Made by a program: the position numbers and the translations under genes. From positions 620,001 through 684,000 of the forward strand of contig JBMNKH010000004.1 of the NCBI GenBank assembly GCA_050952085.1: 64,000 bases of DNA, written 5' to 3'. The DNA comes from DTU015 sp012837895 (GTDB lineage Bacteria; Bacillota; Sulfobacillia; Fermentithermobacillales; Fermentithermobacillaceae). Under the pieces are notes generated by a model. The model saw only the letters and a list, made by a program, of their open reading frames with translations. It did no database searches and was not told the origin of the DNA. This document shows positions 52,683-60,730 of the stretch, piece after piece (position 1 is the stretch's first letter; each line of letters begins with the position of its first letter).

Positions 52683-53285
52683 TGGTGCACGTTGTGCGCC
52701 GTTTTATCGAGGAGCATCCCGAAAACCAGAGTAATTGGTGCATCCAGTGCGCCATTCTGACCGCAATGAGGCATGAAAACCGGAAAAATGGTGCATGTGG
52801 TGCGCCGTTTTGGCGGGACTCATCCCGAAAACCAGAGTAATTGGCGCATCCAGTGCTCCATTCTGGCCGCGATGAGACCTGAAAACCGGAAAAATGGTGC
52901 ATGTGGTGCACCATTTTAGTCTTCATAGGACGGCGAAACCTAGACAATGGTGCACCTGGTGCACCGTTTTGGCGGGACTCATCCCGAAAACCAGAGTAAT
53001 TGGTGCATCCAGTGCACCATTCTGACCGTAATGAGACCTGAAAACCGGAAAAATGGCGCATGTGGTGCACCATTATAGTCTTCATGGGACGGCGAAACCC
53101 AGACAATGGTGCACGTGGTGCACCATTTTGGGCGGCATCCTACGCAAAACCGGGAAGAATGGTATACGTAGTACACCATTTCAGCCTTCCAGGAGACAAA
53201 AAACAGAAAGATTGGTGCATGTGGTGCACCGCTTTGGCAGAAAAATGGTGAAGGCCCAAACGATTGGTGCATGTCGTGAACCATT
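52683..53285. repeat. array B2: twelve TGGTGCAC-type palindromes at 53-bp steps, inverted relative to B1
   Basis: Core positions are 52684, 52737, 52790, 52843, 52896, 52949, 53002, 53055, 53108, 53161, 53214 and 53266: ten steps of 53 bp and a last one of 52. Spacers are the reverse complements of B1 types. TTTTAGTCTTCATAGG is shared with B1 spacer 1, CCGAAAACCAGAGT with B1 spacer 4, and ACAGAAAGAT is close to B1 spacer 2. The array fills most of the gap between leuS and comEA. The frames through it encode only repeat-derived peptides. Confidence 0.94.
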
Positions 53286-53393
53286 CCAATGGATAAGGTA
53301 GCGGACATCGATCGGCCTTGGTTCATGGTGACGTTTTCTCTGTCCATTTGCAGCGTGACAAGATCCTGGTCAGTAGCAAAAATCACCTCGATC

Positions 53394-53422
53394 TTGTCAG
53401 GTTGTGCCAATTCTGGTATTAT
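53394..53422 (+). promoter_or_regulatory. promoter of comEA, predicting a leaderless transcript
   Basis: TTGTCA (53394-53399), 17-bp spacer, TATTAT (53417-53422). The expected transcription start, about 7 nt after the -10 box, coincides with the A of ATG 53429, and there is no Shine-Dalgarno before that ATG. Confidence 0.65.
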
Positions 53423-53428
53423 ATTGCC

Positions 53429-54175
53429 ATGAACCGTCGGGCAGATATCATCATCTACGCGTTATCACTTCTACTGCTCATAGGAGCCGCCAGCTTATGG
53501 TGGCGCGGCATTTTTCCTTCAGCAAGCGACGAACTCGTGCTTATCCCAGAAGGTCAATCGCCAGCCTGGGGCGATTTGGAGTCAGGCCAAGGCCAAGGCG
53601 GCCGCAACGAGCCCATAGATGAGGGGGACCCTCAGAGCTCCGGCGGTGCTGTGGAAGATCCGACTCAAGACGATGATAACGTTATTTTTGTACACATAGC
53701 CGGTGCGGTGGAGGCCCCAGGGGTGTATCAGTTGAAACAGGGACAAAGGATTTACGAAGCCCTGGAACTGGCAGCTCCCCTAGAGGATGCGGACTTGGAT
53801 TACCTGAATCTTGCAGGTGTGCTCTACGACCAAGATAAAATATACGTGCCAAAGAAGGGCGAGTTTTCTGGTTCCCATACGGGCACTGGGGGAGGCTCCC
53901 CGTCCGGATCCGGCGGATACGGATCAGAGAGAAGCGGTTCCGGTTCACATCCGTCCGGTTCATCTCCAGTGGGGGTGCCTTTTCCCATCAACATAAATAC
54001 TGCAACGGCCCGGGAGTTGGAGGCCCTTCCTGGAATAGGCCCTGCTAAAGCCGCGGCGATAGTCGAATTTCGCCTTCAGAGAGGGCCGTTTGCCCGCAAA
54101 GAAGACCTGAAGAAGGTATCGGGGATAGGTGATGTGACGTACTCCAAGATTGAGGCGTTGATCACCATCCGATAA
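53429..54175 (+). CDS. comEA: ComEA-like DNA-uptake protein (SLBB + helix-hairpin-helix)
   Basis: ComEA is the membrane-anchored double-stranded DNA receptor for transformation. The 248-residue protein has an N-terminal anchor helix (about 6-25), an acidic linker, an SLBB domain (about 90-145: VHIAGAVEAPGVYQLKQGQRIYEAL) and a Gly/Ser-rich tether. Two helix-hairpin-helix motifs close the protein (ININTATARELEALPGIGPAKAAAIVEFR; KVSGIGDVTYSKIEAL). Start ATG 53429 gives the proper anchor; an upstream GTG-initiated frame would begin in the repeat array. comEC lies 8 kb downstream, separated by groESL and other genes, whereas the two are usually adjacent. comEB is not seen. Confidence 0.92.
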   Translation: MNRRADIIIYALSLLLLIGAASLWWRGIFPSASDELVLIPEGQSPAWGDLESGQGQGGRNEPIDEGDPQSSGGAVEDPTQDDDNVIFVHIAGAVEAPGVYQLKQGQRIYEALELAAPLEDADLDYLNLAGVLYDQDKIYVPKKGEFSGSHTGTGGGSPSGSGGYGSERSGSGSHPSGSSPVGVPFPININTATARELEALPGIGPAKAAAIVEFRLQRGPFARKEDLKKVSGIGDVTYSKIEALITIR

Positions 54176-54339
54176 GAGGCTAAGCGATGGGCGGTTCAGG
54201 AAAAGCGAGAGGGGCAGTCGTTACGGCATGGCTACGGCATGATTGGTTAACCGCCGTTTCCAATTGGTCTCTTGCCATTACGGAACTCATCTCGCTAACC
54301 GGTTCTCAGTCAATTCTCAAAGCTTCCCTCCATATACTG

Positions 54340-54383
54340 CAACGTTTTCTGCAGCAAATGTATGGACATTGAAGAAAACGTTG
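54340..54383. promoter_or_regulatory. 11-bp inverted repeat overlapping the groESL -35 box
   Basis: CAACGTTTTCT (54340-54350) and AGAAAACGTTG (54373-54383) form a perfect inverted repeat with a 22-bp gap. The right arm runs into TTGACA (54381-54386). It differs from CIRCE and has no assigned regulator; a second operator for the chaperonin operon is possible. Confidence 0.6.
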
Positions 54384-54410
54384 ACAATTAGTATTGTCGA
54401 TCCATATAAT
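54381..54410 (+). promoter_or_regulatory. sigma-A promoter of groESL
   Basis: Consensus TTGACA (54381-54386) and TATAAT (54405-54410) with an 18-bp spacer, directly upstream of the CIRCE operator. Confidence 0.93.
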
Positions 54411-54419
54411 AATCCTCAG

Positions 54420-54446
54420 TTAGCACTCACCCGTGTCGAGTGCTAA
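54420..54446 (+). promoter_or_regulatory. CIRCE operator (HrcA binding site)
   Basis: Exact consensus TTAGCACTC-N9-GAGTGCTAA, lying just after the -10 box and 41 nt before the groES start. HrcA is the known repressor for this element; hrcA itself is not in the window. Confidence 0.98.
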
Positions 54447-54487
54447 CAACAAGGATTTATCAGCCAATACTACAAGGGGGGTTCATT

Positions 54488-54781
54488 TTGGTTCTTAAGC
54501 CGCTTTCAGATCGCGTAGTCCTCAAACCCATCCAAGCAGAAGAGAAGACAAAAGGCGGTATCGTTCTGCCTGACACTGCTAAAGATAAGCCGCAAGAAGG
54601 AGAAGTGATTGCTGTCGGCCCCGGCAGAATCCTCGAGAATGGCACCAAACTAGAGCCTACAGTCAAAGTTGGAGATCGTGTGATCTACTCCAAGTACAGT
54701 GGCACGGAAATCAAGATTGACGGCGAGGAATATCTGATCGTCCGGGAAAGCGACATCCTTGCAATCAGGACGGATGAGTAA
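54488..54781 (+). CDS. groES: co-chaperonin GroES
   Basis: A 97-residue Hsp10 that caps GroEL. Complete family sequence: LKPLSDRVVLKPIQAEEKTKGGIVLPDTAKDKPQEGEV with the mobile loop, VGDRVIYSKYSGTEIKIDGEEYLIVRESDILAI. The TTG at 54488 is the start, with AAGGGGGG upstream; a longer frame to 54440 would begin inside CIRCE. Cotranscribed with groEL under HrcA/CIRCE control. Confidence 0.97.
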   Translation: MVLKPLSDRVVLKPIQAEEKTKGGIVLPDTAKDKPQEGEVIAVGPGRILENGTKLEPTVKVGDRVIYSKYSGTEIKIDGEEYLIVRESDILAIRTDE

Positions 54782-54882
54782 CTGATCTTACTTACGAAAT
54801 CTTACGAAATGCCTTGAACCAGAGCCTTGAACCAGAGTTGTACGGCTTGTTAAGGCTAATCTCTTAAGGAGGGAATCGTTAA

Positions 54883-56502
54883 GTGCCTGCAAAGATAATC
54901 AAGTATAACGCTGAGGCGCGCAAGGCCCTTTTGGCAGGAGTAAACGCTGTTGCAGATGTAGTCAAAATCACACTGGGGCCAAAAGGAAGGAACGTAGTTC
55001 TTGACCGCAAGTTCGGTTCGCCTGTCATCACCAAGGACGGGGTTACAGTTGCGAAGGAAATCGAATTGGAAGATCCCTTGGAGAACATGGGAGCACAGCT
55101 GTGCCGTGAAGTAGCTTCCAAGACAAACGATGTAGCAGGCGACGGAACCACCACCGCTACAGTTCTTGCCCAGGCAATTGTAAAAGAAGGGCTTAAGAAC
55201 GTCGCTGCAGGTGCCAATCCTGTATTCATCAAGCGTGGTATAGACAAAGCAGTTGCCCGCGTAGTTGAAGAAATGAAAACCCTGGCAACCCCGGTTGAAG
55301 ACAAGCAGGACATTGCACATATTGCCGCTATCTCCGGTAACGATCCTCAGATTGGCGAAATCATCGCTGACGCCATGGACAAAGTCGGCAAAGACGGTGT
55401 CATCACCATAGAAGAATCAAAGGGAACCGATACAACCGTAGAAGTTGTAGAAGGTATGGAGTTCGACAGAGGTTACCTGTCGGCATATTTTGTCACTGAC
55501 ACCGATGCCATGGAAGCTGAGCTTGAAAATCCGTGGATCCTCATCTACGAAAAGAAGATCTCCGCAGTCGCCGATATCCTCCCCTTGCTGGAGAAGGTAG
55601 CAAGGTCGGGCAGGCCACTGCTGATCATCGCTGAAGATGTTGAGGGCGAAGCCCTTGCCACCCTGGTGCTCAACAAGATCCGGGGAACCCTGGCCATCTG
55701 CGCAGTCAAGGCGCCTGGCTTTGGCGACAGGAGAAAAGCAATGCTTGGCGATATCGCAGCACTCACAGGCGGACAGTTCTTGTCAGAAGACCTTGGGGTC
55801 AAGCTTGAGAATGTGGATCTTGGCATGCTCGGTGAAGCTGCCAGGGTACGTGTTTCCAAGGAAAAGACCACTATCGTCGAAGGTAAAGGCAGCAGGGAAG
55901 ACATCGAAGCCAGGATCAACCAGATCAGGCGCGAACTCGACGAGACCGATTCTGACTATGACCGCGAGAAGCTGCAAGAGAGACTTGCCAAGCTTGCAGG
56001 CGGCGTAGCAGTCATCCAGGTTGGTGCTGCTTCTGAAACCGAGCTCAAAGACAAGAAGCATCGCTTCGAAGATGCCCTTGCCGCTACGAGAGCTGCTGTT
56101 GAAGAAGGCATGGTCCCTGGTGGCGGGGTCACATACATCAACGTGCTGAGCGTCATCGACGAGCTTGAGTTGGAAGGCGACGAGAAGGTCGGTGCCAATA
56201 TCGTCAAGAGGGCTCTTGAAGAACCTCTCCGCCAGATCGCCGAGAACGCAGGGCTTGAGGGCTCGGTCGTGGTCGAGAAAGTGAAAGCCAGCGACAAGAA
56301 GGGTTGGGGCCTCAACGCCGTAACCGAGGAGTTCGTGGAAGTAGCTAAGTATGGGATTGTGGATCCTCTCAAAGTATCCCGGTCGGCGCTTGAGAACGCT
56401 GCCTCCGTGGCATCCATGCTGCTAACCACAGAAGCGGTTGTGGCTGAGAAGCCTGAGAAGGAGAAGACCCCTCCTTACCCGAACCCTGATTTTGATTATT
56501 AA
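54883..56502 (+). CDS. groEL: chaperonin GroEL
   Basis: Full 539-residue Hsp60 with the ATP-binding GPKGRNVVLDRKFGSP and GDGTTTATVLAQAIV. The hinge/apical region includes GYLSAYFVTD and the KAPGFGDRRKAML segment, and the C-terminal GAVVPGGG-type loop appears as EEGMVPGGGVTYI. GTG 54883 follows AAGGAGGG. The C-terminus ends in a Pro/Tyr/Asp-rich tail (KTPPYPNPDFDY) instead of the flexible Gly-Gly-Met repeats that line the cavity floor in most GroEL proteins. The gap to groES (about 100 nt) contains two short tandem duplications. A strong terminator follows. Confidence 0.98.
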   Translation: MPAKIIKYNAEARKALLAGVNAVADVVKITLGPKGRNVVLDRKFGSPVITKDGVTVAKEIELEDPLENMGAQLCREVASKTNDVAGDGTTTATVLAQAIVKEGLKNVAAGANPVFIKRGIDKAVARVVEEMKTLATPVEDKQDIAHIAAISGNDPQIGEIIADAMDKVGKDGVITIEESKGTDTTVEVVEGMEFDRGYLSAYFVTDTDAMEAELENPWILIYEKKISAVADILPLLEKVARSGRPLLIIAEDVEGEALATLVLNKIRGTLAICAVKAPGFGDRRKAMLGDIAALTGGQFLSEDLGVKLENVDLGMLGEAARVRVSKEKTTIVEGKGSREDIEARINQIRRELDETDSDYDREKLQERLAKLAGGVAVIQVGAASETELKDKKHRFEDALAATRAAVEEGMVPGGGVTYINVLSVIDELELEGDEKVGANIVKRALEEPLRQIAENAGLEGSVVVEKVKASDKKGWGLNAVTEEFVEVAKYGIVDPLKVSRSALENAASVASMLLTTEAVVAEKPEKEKTPPYPNPDFDY

Positions 56503-56628
56503 TCAGGCTGCAATGTACTTGCCTGCAGCCGCTTGATTACAATCTAAATCGCAGGAGTGTTAGGAAAAGCTGCGGGCAAAGATATGGGCAGAACTGCATG
56601 CCAATGTGCAGGCAGAGCTGCAAAACAA

Positions 56629-56670
56629 TCACCCGGGAGGGCCAACCTCCCGGGTGAGTTTGTCTTGACA
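56629..56670 (+). terminator. intrinsic terminator of groESL
   Basis: Perfect 12-bp stem TCACCCGGGAGG / CCTCCCGGGTGA (56629-56640 with 56646-56657, 5-nt loop) followed by GTTTGTCTT. The remaining gap to the bacterioferritin gene (56671-56914) has no recognisable feature. Confidence 0.92.
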
Positions 56671-56914
56671 CTCTGCATTACCGCAAACTACGAAACCCAG
56701 ACAGAACGAAAACTGATGGGATTGATGTAGCCGCGCTGACGTTCTTCCACCATGTAGTATGCAAAAGCCTACTCCGCGCCTTATAAAGTCATGCATGTAT
56801 AGTCTTCGAAGAAATATTCATTGGCGATATCCAAAGGAAAGGGGCTGTAGCCTCTCGCTACAGCTCCTTCGAATCACTTATGCCTGTCTGGAAGATCACT
56901 CGCTGTTCAGAGGA

Positions 56915-57385
56915 TTACTCGCCCACCTGAGTTGTCAAGAATATGGCCAGGCCCATGTGCTCGATCTGATCCAACAGTTCCTCAAGCTCGTCCAAGTGTT
57001 CATCTTCGTCCTTGAGGATTTCCACAAGCATGTCCTTGGTTGCATTGTCGCCTACTTCGGCTGCAAGCTTGATCGCTTCGTTGTAGGCCTTGATGGCTGT
57101 TTCTTCTGCCCTGCGGTCAAATTCCAGCTGCATAGGAACGTCCTCGCCGATCTTGATCTCAGTGAGTTCGGTTACGATGGGTTTACCACCGAGGAAGAGA
57201 ATCCTGCCGATAAGCCTCTCGGCGTGGATCATTTCCTTGAGTGCCCGCTTCTCAAAGCTTTCATGTAACTTACCATAGCCCCAGTCTTCAGCCATCTCTG
57301 CATGTACGATGTACTGATTGATAGCTGCAAGCTCGTCCGCCAGCAAAGCATTGAGTTTTTCAATAAGTTTGGGATCGCCTTGCAT
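56915..57385 (-). CDS. bfr: bacterioferritin
   Basis: A 156-residue four-helix-bundle ferritin that oxidises and stores iron. The ferroxidase ligands are all present at the E. coli Bfr positions: Glu18, Glu51, His54, Glu94, Glu127 and His130. The haem ligand Met52 is also present (LKEMIHAER), so this is a true haem-binding Bfr rather than a plain ferritin. ATG 57385 has AAGGAGG upstream. It follows the Fpg-like pseudogene on the same strand but has its own promoter. No ferredoxin (Bfd) gene is adjacent. Confidence 0.95.
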   Translation of the reverse strand: MQGDPKLIEKLNALLADELAAINQYIVHAEMAEDWGYGKLHESFEKRALKEMIHAERLIGRILFLGGKPIVTELTEIKIGEDVPMQLEFDRRAEETAIKAYNEAIKLAAEVGDNATKDMLVEILKDEDEHLDELEELLDQIEHMGLAIFLTTQVGE

Positions 57386-57438
57386 AGGTAAGCCTCCTTT
57401 GTTATTTTTTTGCTCATCATCAACTGCCGACTACCATA

Positions 57439-57468
57439 TTTATAATAGATCAACCCGGCCTGGCTCAA
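57439..57468 (-). promoter_or_regulatory. putative promoter of bfr
   Basis: On the minus strand TTGAGC (57468-57463), 18-bp spacer, TATAAA (57444-57439), about 54 nt before the bfr start. No Fur- or PerR-box was recognised. Confidence 0.5.
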
Positions 57469-57584
57469 TTCCGTTTCGCTATGTCTTGTTTATACTCATT
57501 GAATCTACCGGCGAAAAGCCCCCGTCGGATAGTATTCGACCGCTTCCAAAACCAACCGCTGTTCTGAAACCCCCGTATTCCATC

Positions 57585-58231
57585 TCATAGCTTCTGGCAC
57601 GCCGGGCATATGAAAGAAGATGTGCTGCCCGTCTTTATTAACTCTATCGCCTCACCGCACACCGGGCAGGGCTGGTTTTCCTTGTAACCCACAAGGAAAT
57701 AATCCCTTGTGTAGCCTCCTTTTTGCCCGAAGAAATCGCCTTCATAAGCGAACCCGCCTTTTTGCCGCGAAAGGTTCAGTATGTCTGTTATGCTGGCGTA
57801 AAGCAGTTTGATCTGATCCCCGTCCATGTTAGATATTTTCTTCTGGGGATGCAGGCGGGCCTTGAACAAAATGTCGTGCATATACATGTTGCCGATACCA
57901 CTGACGTTCTTTTGGTTCATCAAGAAAGATTTGACCTGTGCCTTCTTACCTTTCAGGAGCGATGAGAAATGGTCAAGGGTAAATCTTTCGTCATATCCGC
58001 GCCCGTGCCAAGAGATAGAAGAATGTTTTCACCGTTATCAAGCGAAGTGACGATCCATTTGCCTTTATTCCGGATATCCTCAATCTGTGCGCCAATGACT
58101 CGTTCTTGAAACTCACCAGGTGGGATGTTGGCGCATTTTTCCTGCAGCAGCGTAATGGCTTGTATGGTCTTTCCGCACAGGGTATGTCTCATTTGTCCCG
58201 CAAGCTTGGCGATCTCGGGCAGTTCAGCCAT
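57585..58231 (-). pseudogene. Fpg/Nei-family DNA glycosylase, internal deletion and frameshift
   Basis: The N-terminal part (ATG 58231) encodes AELPEIAKLAGQM, RNKGKWIV, LSLGTGAD and then runs out of frame to a stop at 57953. Shifting frame near 57980 gives YDERFTLDHFSSLLKGKKAQVKSFLMNQKNVSGIGNMYMHDILF. The H2TH domain follows, then GQKGGYTRDYFLVGYKE and the zinc finger CPVC...CPAC. Relatives have about 60 more residues between GMGAD and the FTLDHF-like segment, containing much of the catalytic domain, so a deletion joined the two halves out of frame. The Ala after Met where Fpg has Pro occurs in a natural subfamily and is not itself damage. Confidence 0.85.
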
Positions 58232-58366
58232 TTTGTTCACGCCTCTTTCCTTTCTGTTAGTACCGGTGTAGCCTGATCCCTCACCGGATGGTGGCGTCAT
58301 AACCGGCCACTCGCGCCCAAAAACTATCCAAATTGGGGTCGGACAAAGGACAAAGACTCCAAGGCG

Positions 58367-58723
58367 CTATTCAATGCCTAGCGCATCTTTCCACTCAGCT
58401 TCCTTGAACCCTACCAGAACAAAGCTGTCACCGATGAGGATAGGACGCTTTACAAGCATGCCGTCTGATGCAAGCAGTTCATACTGTTCATCCTCTGGCA
58501 TAGTAGGCAGCTTATCCTTGAGCTTGAGCTGCCTGTACTGCTGTCCGCTGGTATTGAAAAACCTCTTGAGCGGTAGCCCGCTAAGCTTGTGCCACTCTTT
58601 CAATTCCTCAACTGAAGGATTGTCGTCTTTGATATGCCTTTCTTCGAAGGTAACCCCGTTTTCCTCTAGCCACTTTTTTGCCTTACCACAAGTGGCGCAT
58701 CTCGGGTAACATACGAATATCAT
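58367..58723 (-). CDS. ArsC/Spx/MgsR-family protein
   Basis: A 118-residue thioredoxin-fold protein with the N-terminal redox motif CATC (Cys9, Cys12) in CYPRCATCGKAKKWLEENG. The family pattern SGLPLKRFFNTSG and the conserved MLVKRPILIG (cis-Pro region) are present. Spx-type members bind RNA polymerase alpha under thiol stress; YffB/ArsC-type members act as glutathione-linked reductases. The CxxC with the Lys-Arg-Pro motif fits the YffB-like branch often named 'arsenate reductase family', so arsenate reduction is not implied. AAAGGAG precedes the ATG. It stands alone. Confidence 0.88.
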   Translation of the reverse strand: MIFVCYPRCATCGKAKKWLEENGVTFEERHIKDDNPSVEELKEWHKLSGLPLKRFFNTSGQQYRQLKLKDKLPTMPEDEQYELLASDGMLVKRPILIGDSFVLVGFKEAEWKDALGIE

Positions 58724-59116
58724 AATGCGTCTCCTTTCTATTTTCCGCCGGTAGCCTGCTTTAGTGCTCTACCCTGGAAATCAGGCTGTCTCACGCATCA
58801 ATCTCTTGGACATTACCGGGCATTGAATCGTGAGCCCTGCAATGCTCTTGGCTTGTAGTTCTAATGATTCTGCCACGGCCTATGCCTGTCCTGCTTCAAC
58901 GCAGGACAATAGAGACTCTTCAATAGACATCCATTCACCCAAGAATCCTTCTAATTGCTATAATTAACCTGGTAAGATCCGGATGCGGGCCGATGCGGGA
59001 CTTGGTCCGGAAGCCTAACCTGATGACCACACAGTGGCCGAAATAAACGGGAACAAACTGGAATATGCATTCGTCAATAGGTGGAAGCACGGGAGATGTG
59101 GGAGAGGGGCGATTCC
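58724..59116. other. intergenic region with a small hairpin
   Basis: Between the divergent Spx-like and MacA-like genes. It holds a perfect 8-bp stem TGTCCTGC / GCAGGACA (58887-58894 with 58901-58908, 6-nt loop) without a T run. No gene or known leader RNA is apparent. Confidence 0.45.
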
Positions 59117-60688
59117 ATGAAAGGTTTTTGGGATAAATGGAGAAAGTTGATTATTATTTCCGTAATCATACTTGTTATTGCAGGTGCTGGTTACTGGGGA
59201 ATTAAAGCACTTACCACTGGCGGGAAAACCAAACTTGTAATGGTCACCAAGCCTGTCATACGCGGCGAGCTGGAAGTGACCGTGAGAGGTTGGGGCAACC
59301 TTGTGGCAAGCGAGGAACAGGATGCAATATCCGGAGCCGCCGGTGTACTCAAAGAAGTGTTCTTTGAACCCGGCGATTATGTTTCTGCCGGACAGGTGCT
59401 TGCTATAGTAGATGCTGGTTCCCTGGAGATGGAGATAAAGAAACTGGAGTTTCAAGTAGAACAGAAGAGGATCGAGCTTGTCCGGGAATTCGGTGTATCT
59501 CCCGATCAAGTGGCCGACGTAGATCCTGAGGCAGCGCTTGTGGTACGCAGCCCGATTTCAGGCAGGATCACGGGGTTGACCGCCAGGGCGGGCAGCAACT
59601 CGTCAGGCACTATATGCCGGGTTGTGGACAACTCTACCCTCAAAATCCAACTGCTTCTGCCAAAACCACTGTTCGATAAGGTTGAAGTGGGCCAGAAGAC
59701 CACCTTCATGCCGGACAGGTTTGACGGGATGGATCTTGGAGTGGTCACAGTGGCAGATCCAACGCCTATCGCCGGCGAAGCAACGTACTACTACGAAGTG
59801 TGGGTTGAACTGGAAAACCCCGGGCTGTTGAAGGTGGGGGACACAGGCGCCCTGGTAATACACGCTCCAGGCGGGGACGTTCAGCAAAAAGCTGAGATCA
59901 CCGCATACGGGCTTGAAGAAACCGTATCCTCGTCGCTCTCAGGTCGGGTGAAGGCTGTGTACGTTAAGGAAGGAGCTATCGTAAAAGCTGGTGATCCCAT
60001 CCTCGAGTTTGAAGCTGGTGAAGCTCTATTTGGGGCTATGGAAAAACAAGCTGAGTTTAGAGCACTTCTCCTCGACTTAGAGGACAAGAAAAGCCAGCTT
60101 GGAAATTTGGAAATCGTGAGCCCGATTGACGGTGTGGCCATGACAAAAACCGTCAACAAGGGTCAGGCTATAGCAAAGGGTAATGTGCTGACCAGGGTAT
60201 CCAACTACAATGAGTTGGATCTACAGCTGCAGATCGATGAGATAGACCTGCCAAAGATCCAGGAAGGTCAAACAGCTCAGATGGAAGTATGGGGCCCCGA
60301 AGGCAGGCACATTGTGGAAGGTGTAGTGTCCCAAGTAGGAGTGTCAGGTAACAGGCAGGACGGCCTGTCATCTTTCGGTGTTACCATAAGGGTTGTCAAT
60401 CCTGGCTTCCTGCGTCCCTACATGCACGCAACTGCTTATATCTTCGTATCCAAAAAAGATGATGTGCTGCTTTGCCCTGTGGAAGCCCTCTACAAGGAAG
60501 ACGACAAGTGGTTTGCCGATATCAAGGACGGCGATTCGCGGAAACCTGTTGAGCTCGAAGTGGGCGCTATGAATGACATGTATGCCGAGATCCTGAGTGG
60601 ACTGGAGGAAGGCCAGGAAGTAGTCGTGGCCATGAGCAAAGACCCTGAAGAAGGCGGAGGAGGCGGAATGATCCCGTACGGTTACTGA
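59117..60688 (+). CDS. MacA/HlyD-like efflux adaptor
   Basis: A 523-residue membrane-fusion (adaptor) protein: one N-terminal anchor helix (about 11-29), then lipoyl-like half-motifs around a helical hairpin (GVLKEVFFEPGDYVSAGQVLAIVD, later IVSPIDGVAMTKTVNKGQAIAKGN) and a beta-barrel and membrane-proximal domain at the C-terminus. It contains an extra biotinyl-like pair at about residues 140-200 and 280-310, so it is longer than MacA or YknX. ATG 59117 with GGAGAGGGG upstream is the start. It is followed 42 nt later by a MacB-like permease, but neither it nor the permease is joined to an ATPase gene. Confidence 0.88.
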   Translation: MKGFWDKWRKLIIISVIILVIAGAGYWGIKALTTGGKTKLVMVTKPVIRGELEVTVRGWGNLVASEEQDAISGAAGVLKEVFFEPGDYVSAGQVLAIVDAGSLEMEIKKLEFQVEQKRIELVREFGVSPDQVADVDPEAALVVRSPISGRITGLTARAGSNSSGTICRVVDNSTLKIQLLLPKPLFDKVEVGQKTTFMPDRFDGMDLGVVTVADPTPIAGEATYYYEVWVELENPGLLKVGDTGALVIHAPGGDVQQKAEITAYGLEETVSSSLSGRVKAVYVKEGAIVKAGDPILEFEAGEALFGAMEKQAEFRALLLDLEDKKSQLGNLEIVSPIDGVAMTKTVNKGQAIAKGNVLTRVSNYNELDLQLQIDEIDLPKIQEGQTAQMEVWGPEGRHIVEGVVSQVGVSGNRQDGLSSFGVTIRVVNPGFLRPYMHATAYIFVSKKDDVLLCPVEALYKEDDKWFADIKDGDSRKPVELEVGAMNDMYAEILSGLEEGQEVVVAMSKDPEEGGGGGMIPYGY

Positions 60689-60730
60689 TCCTACCGGTAC
60701 GCGAGTGGGCTTGTATTAGGAGGGAATATC

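Noticed and set aside
57953..58000. Programmed frameshift in the Fpg-like gene
   Set aside because: About 60 residues of the catalytic region are missing at the junction, so no frameshift would restore a normal protein.
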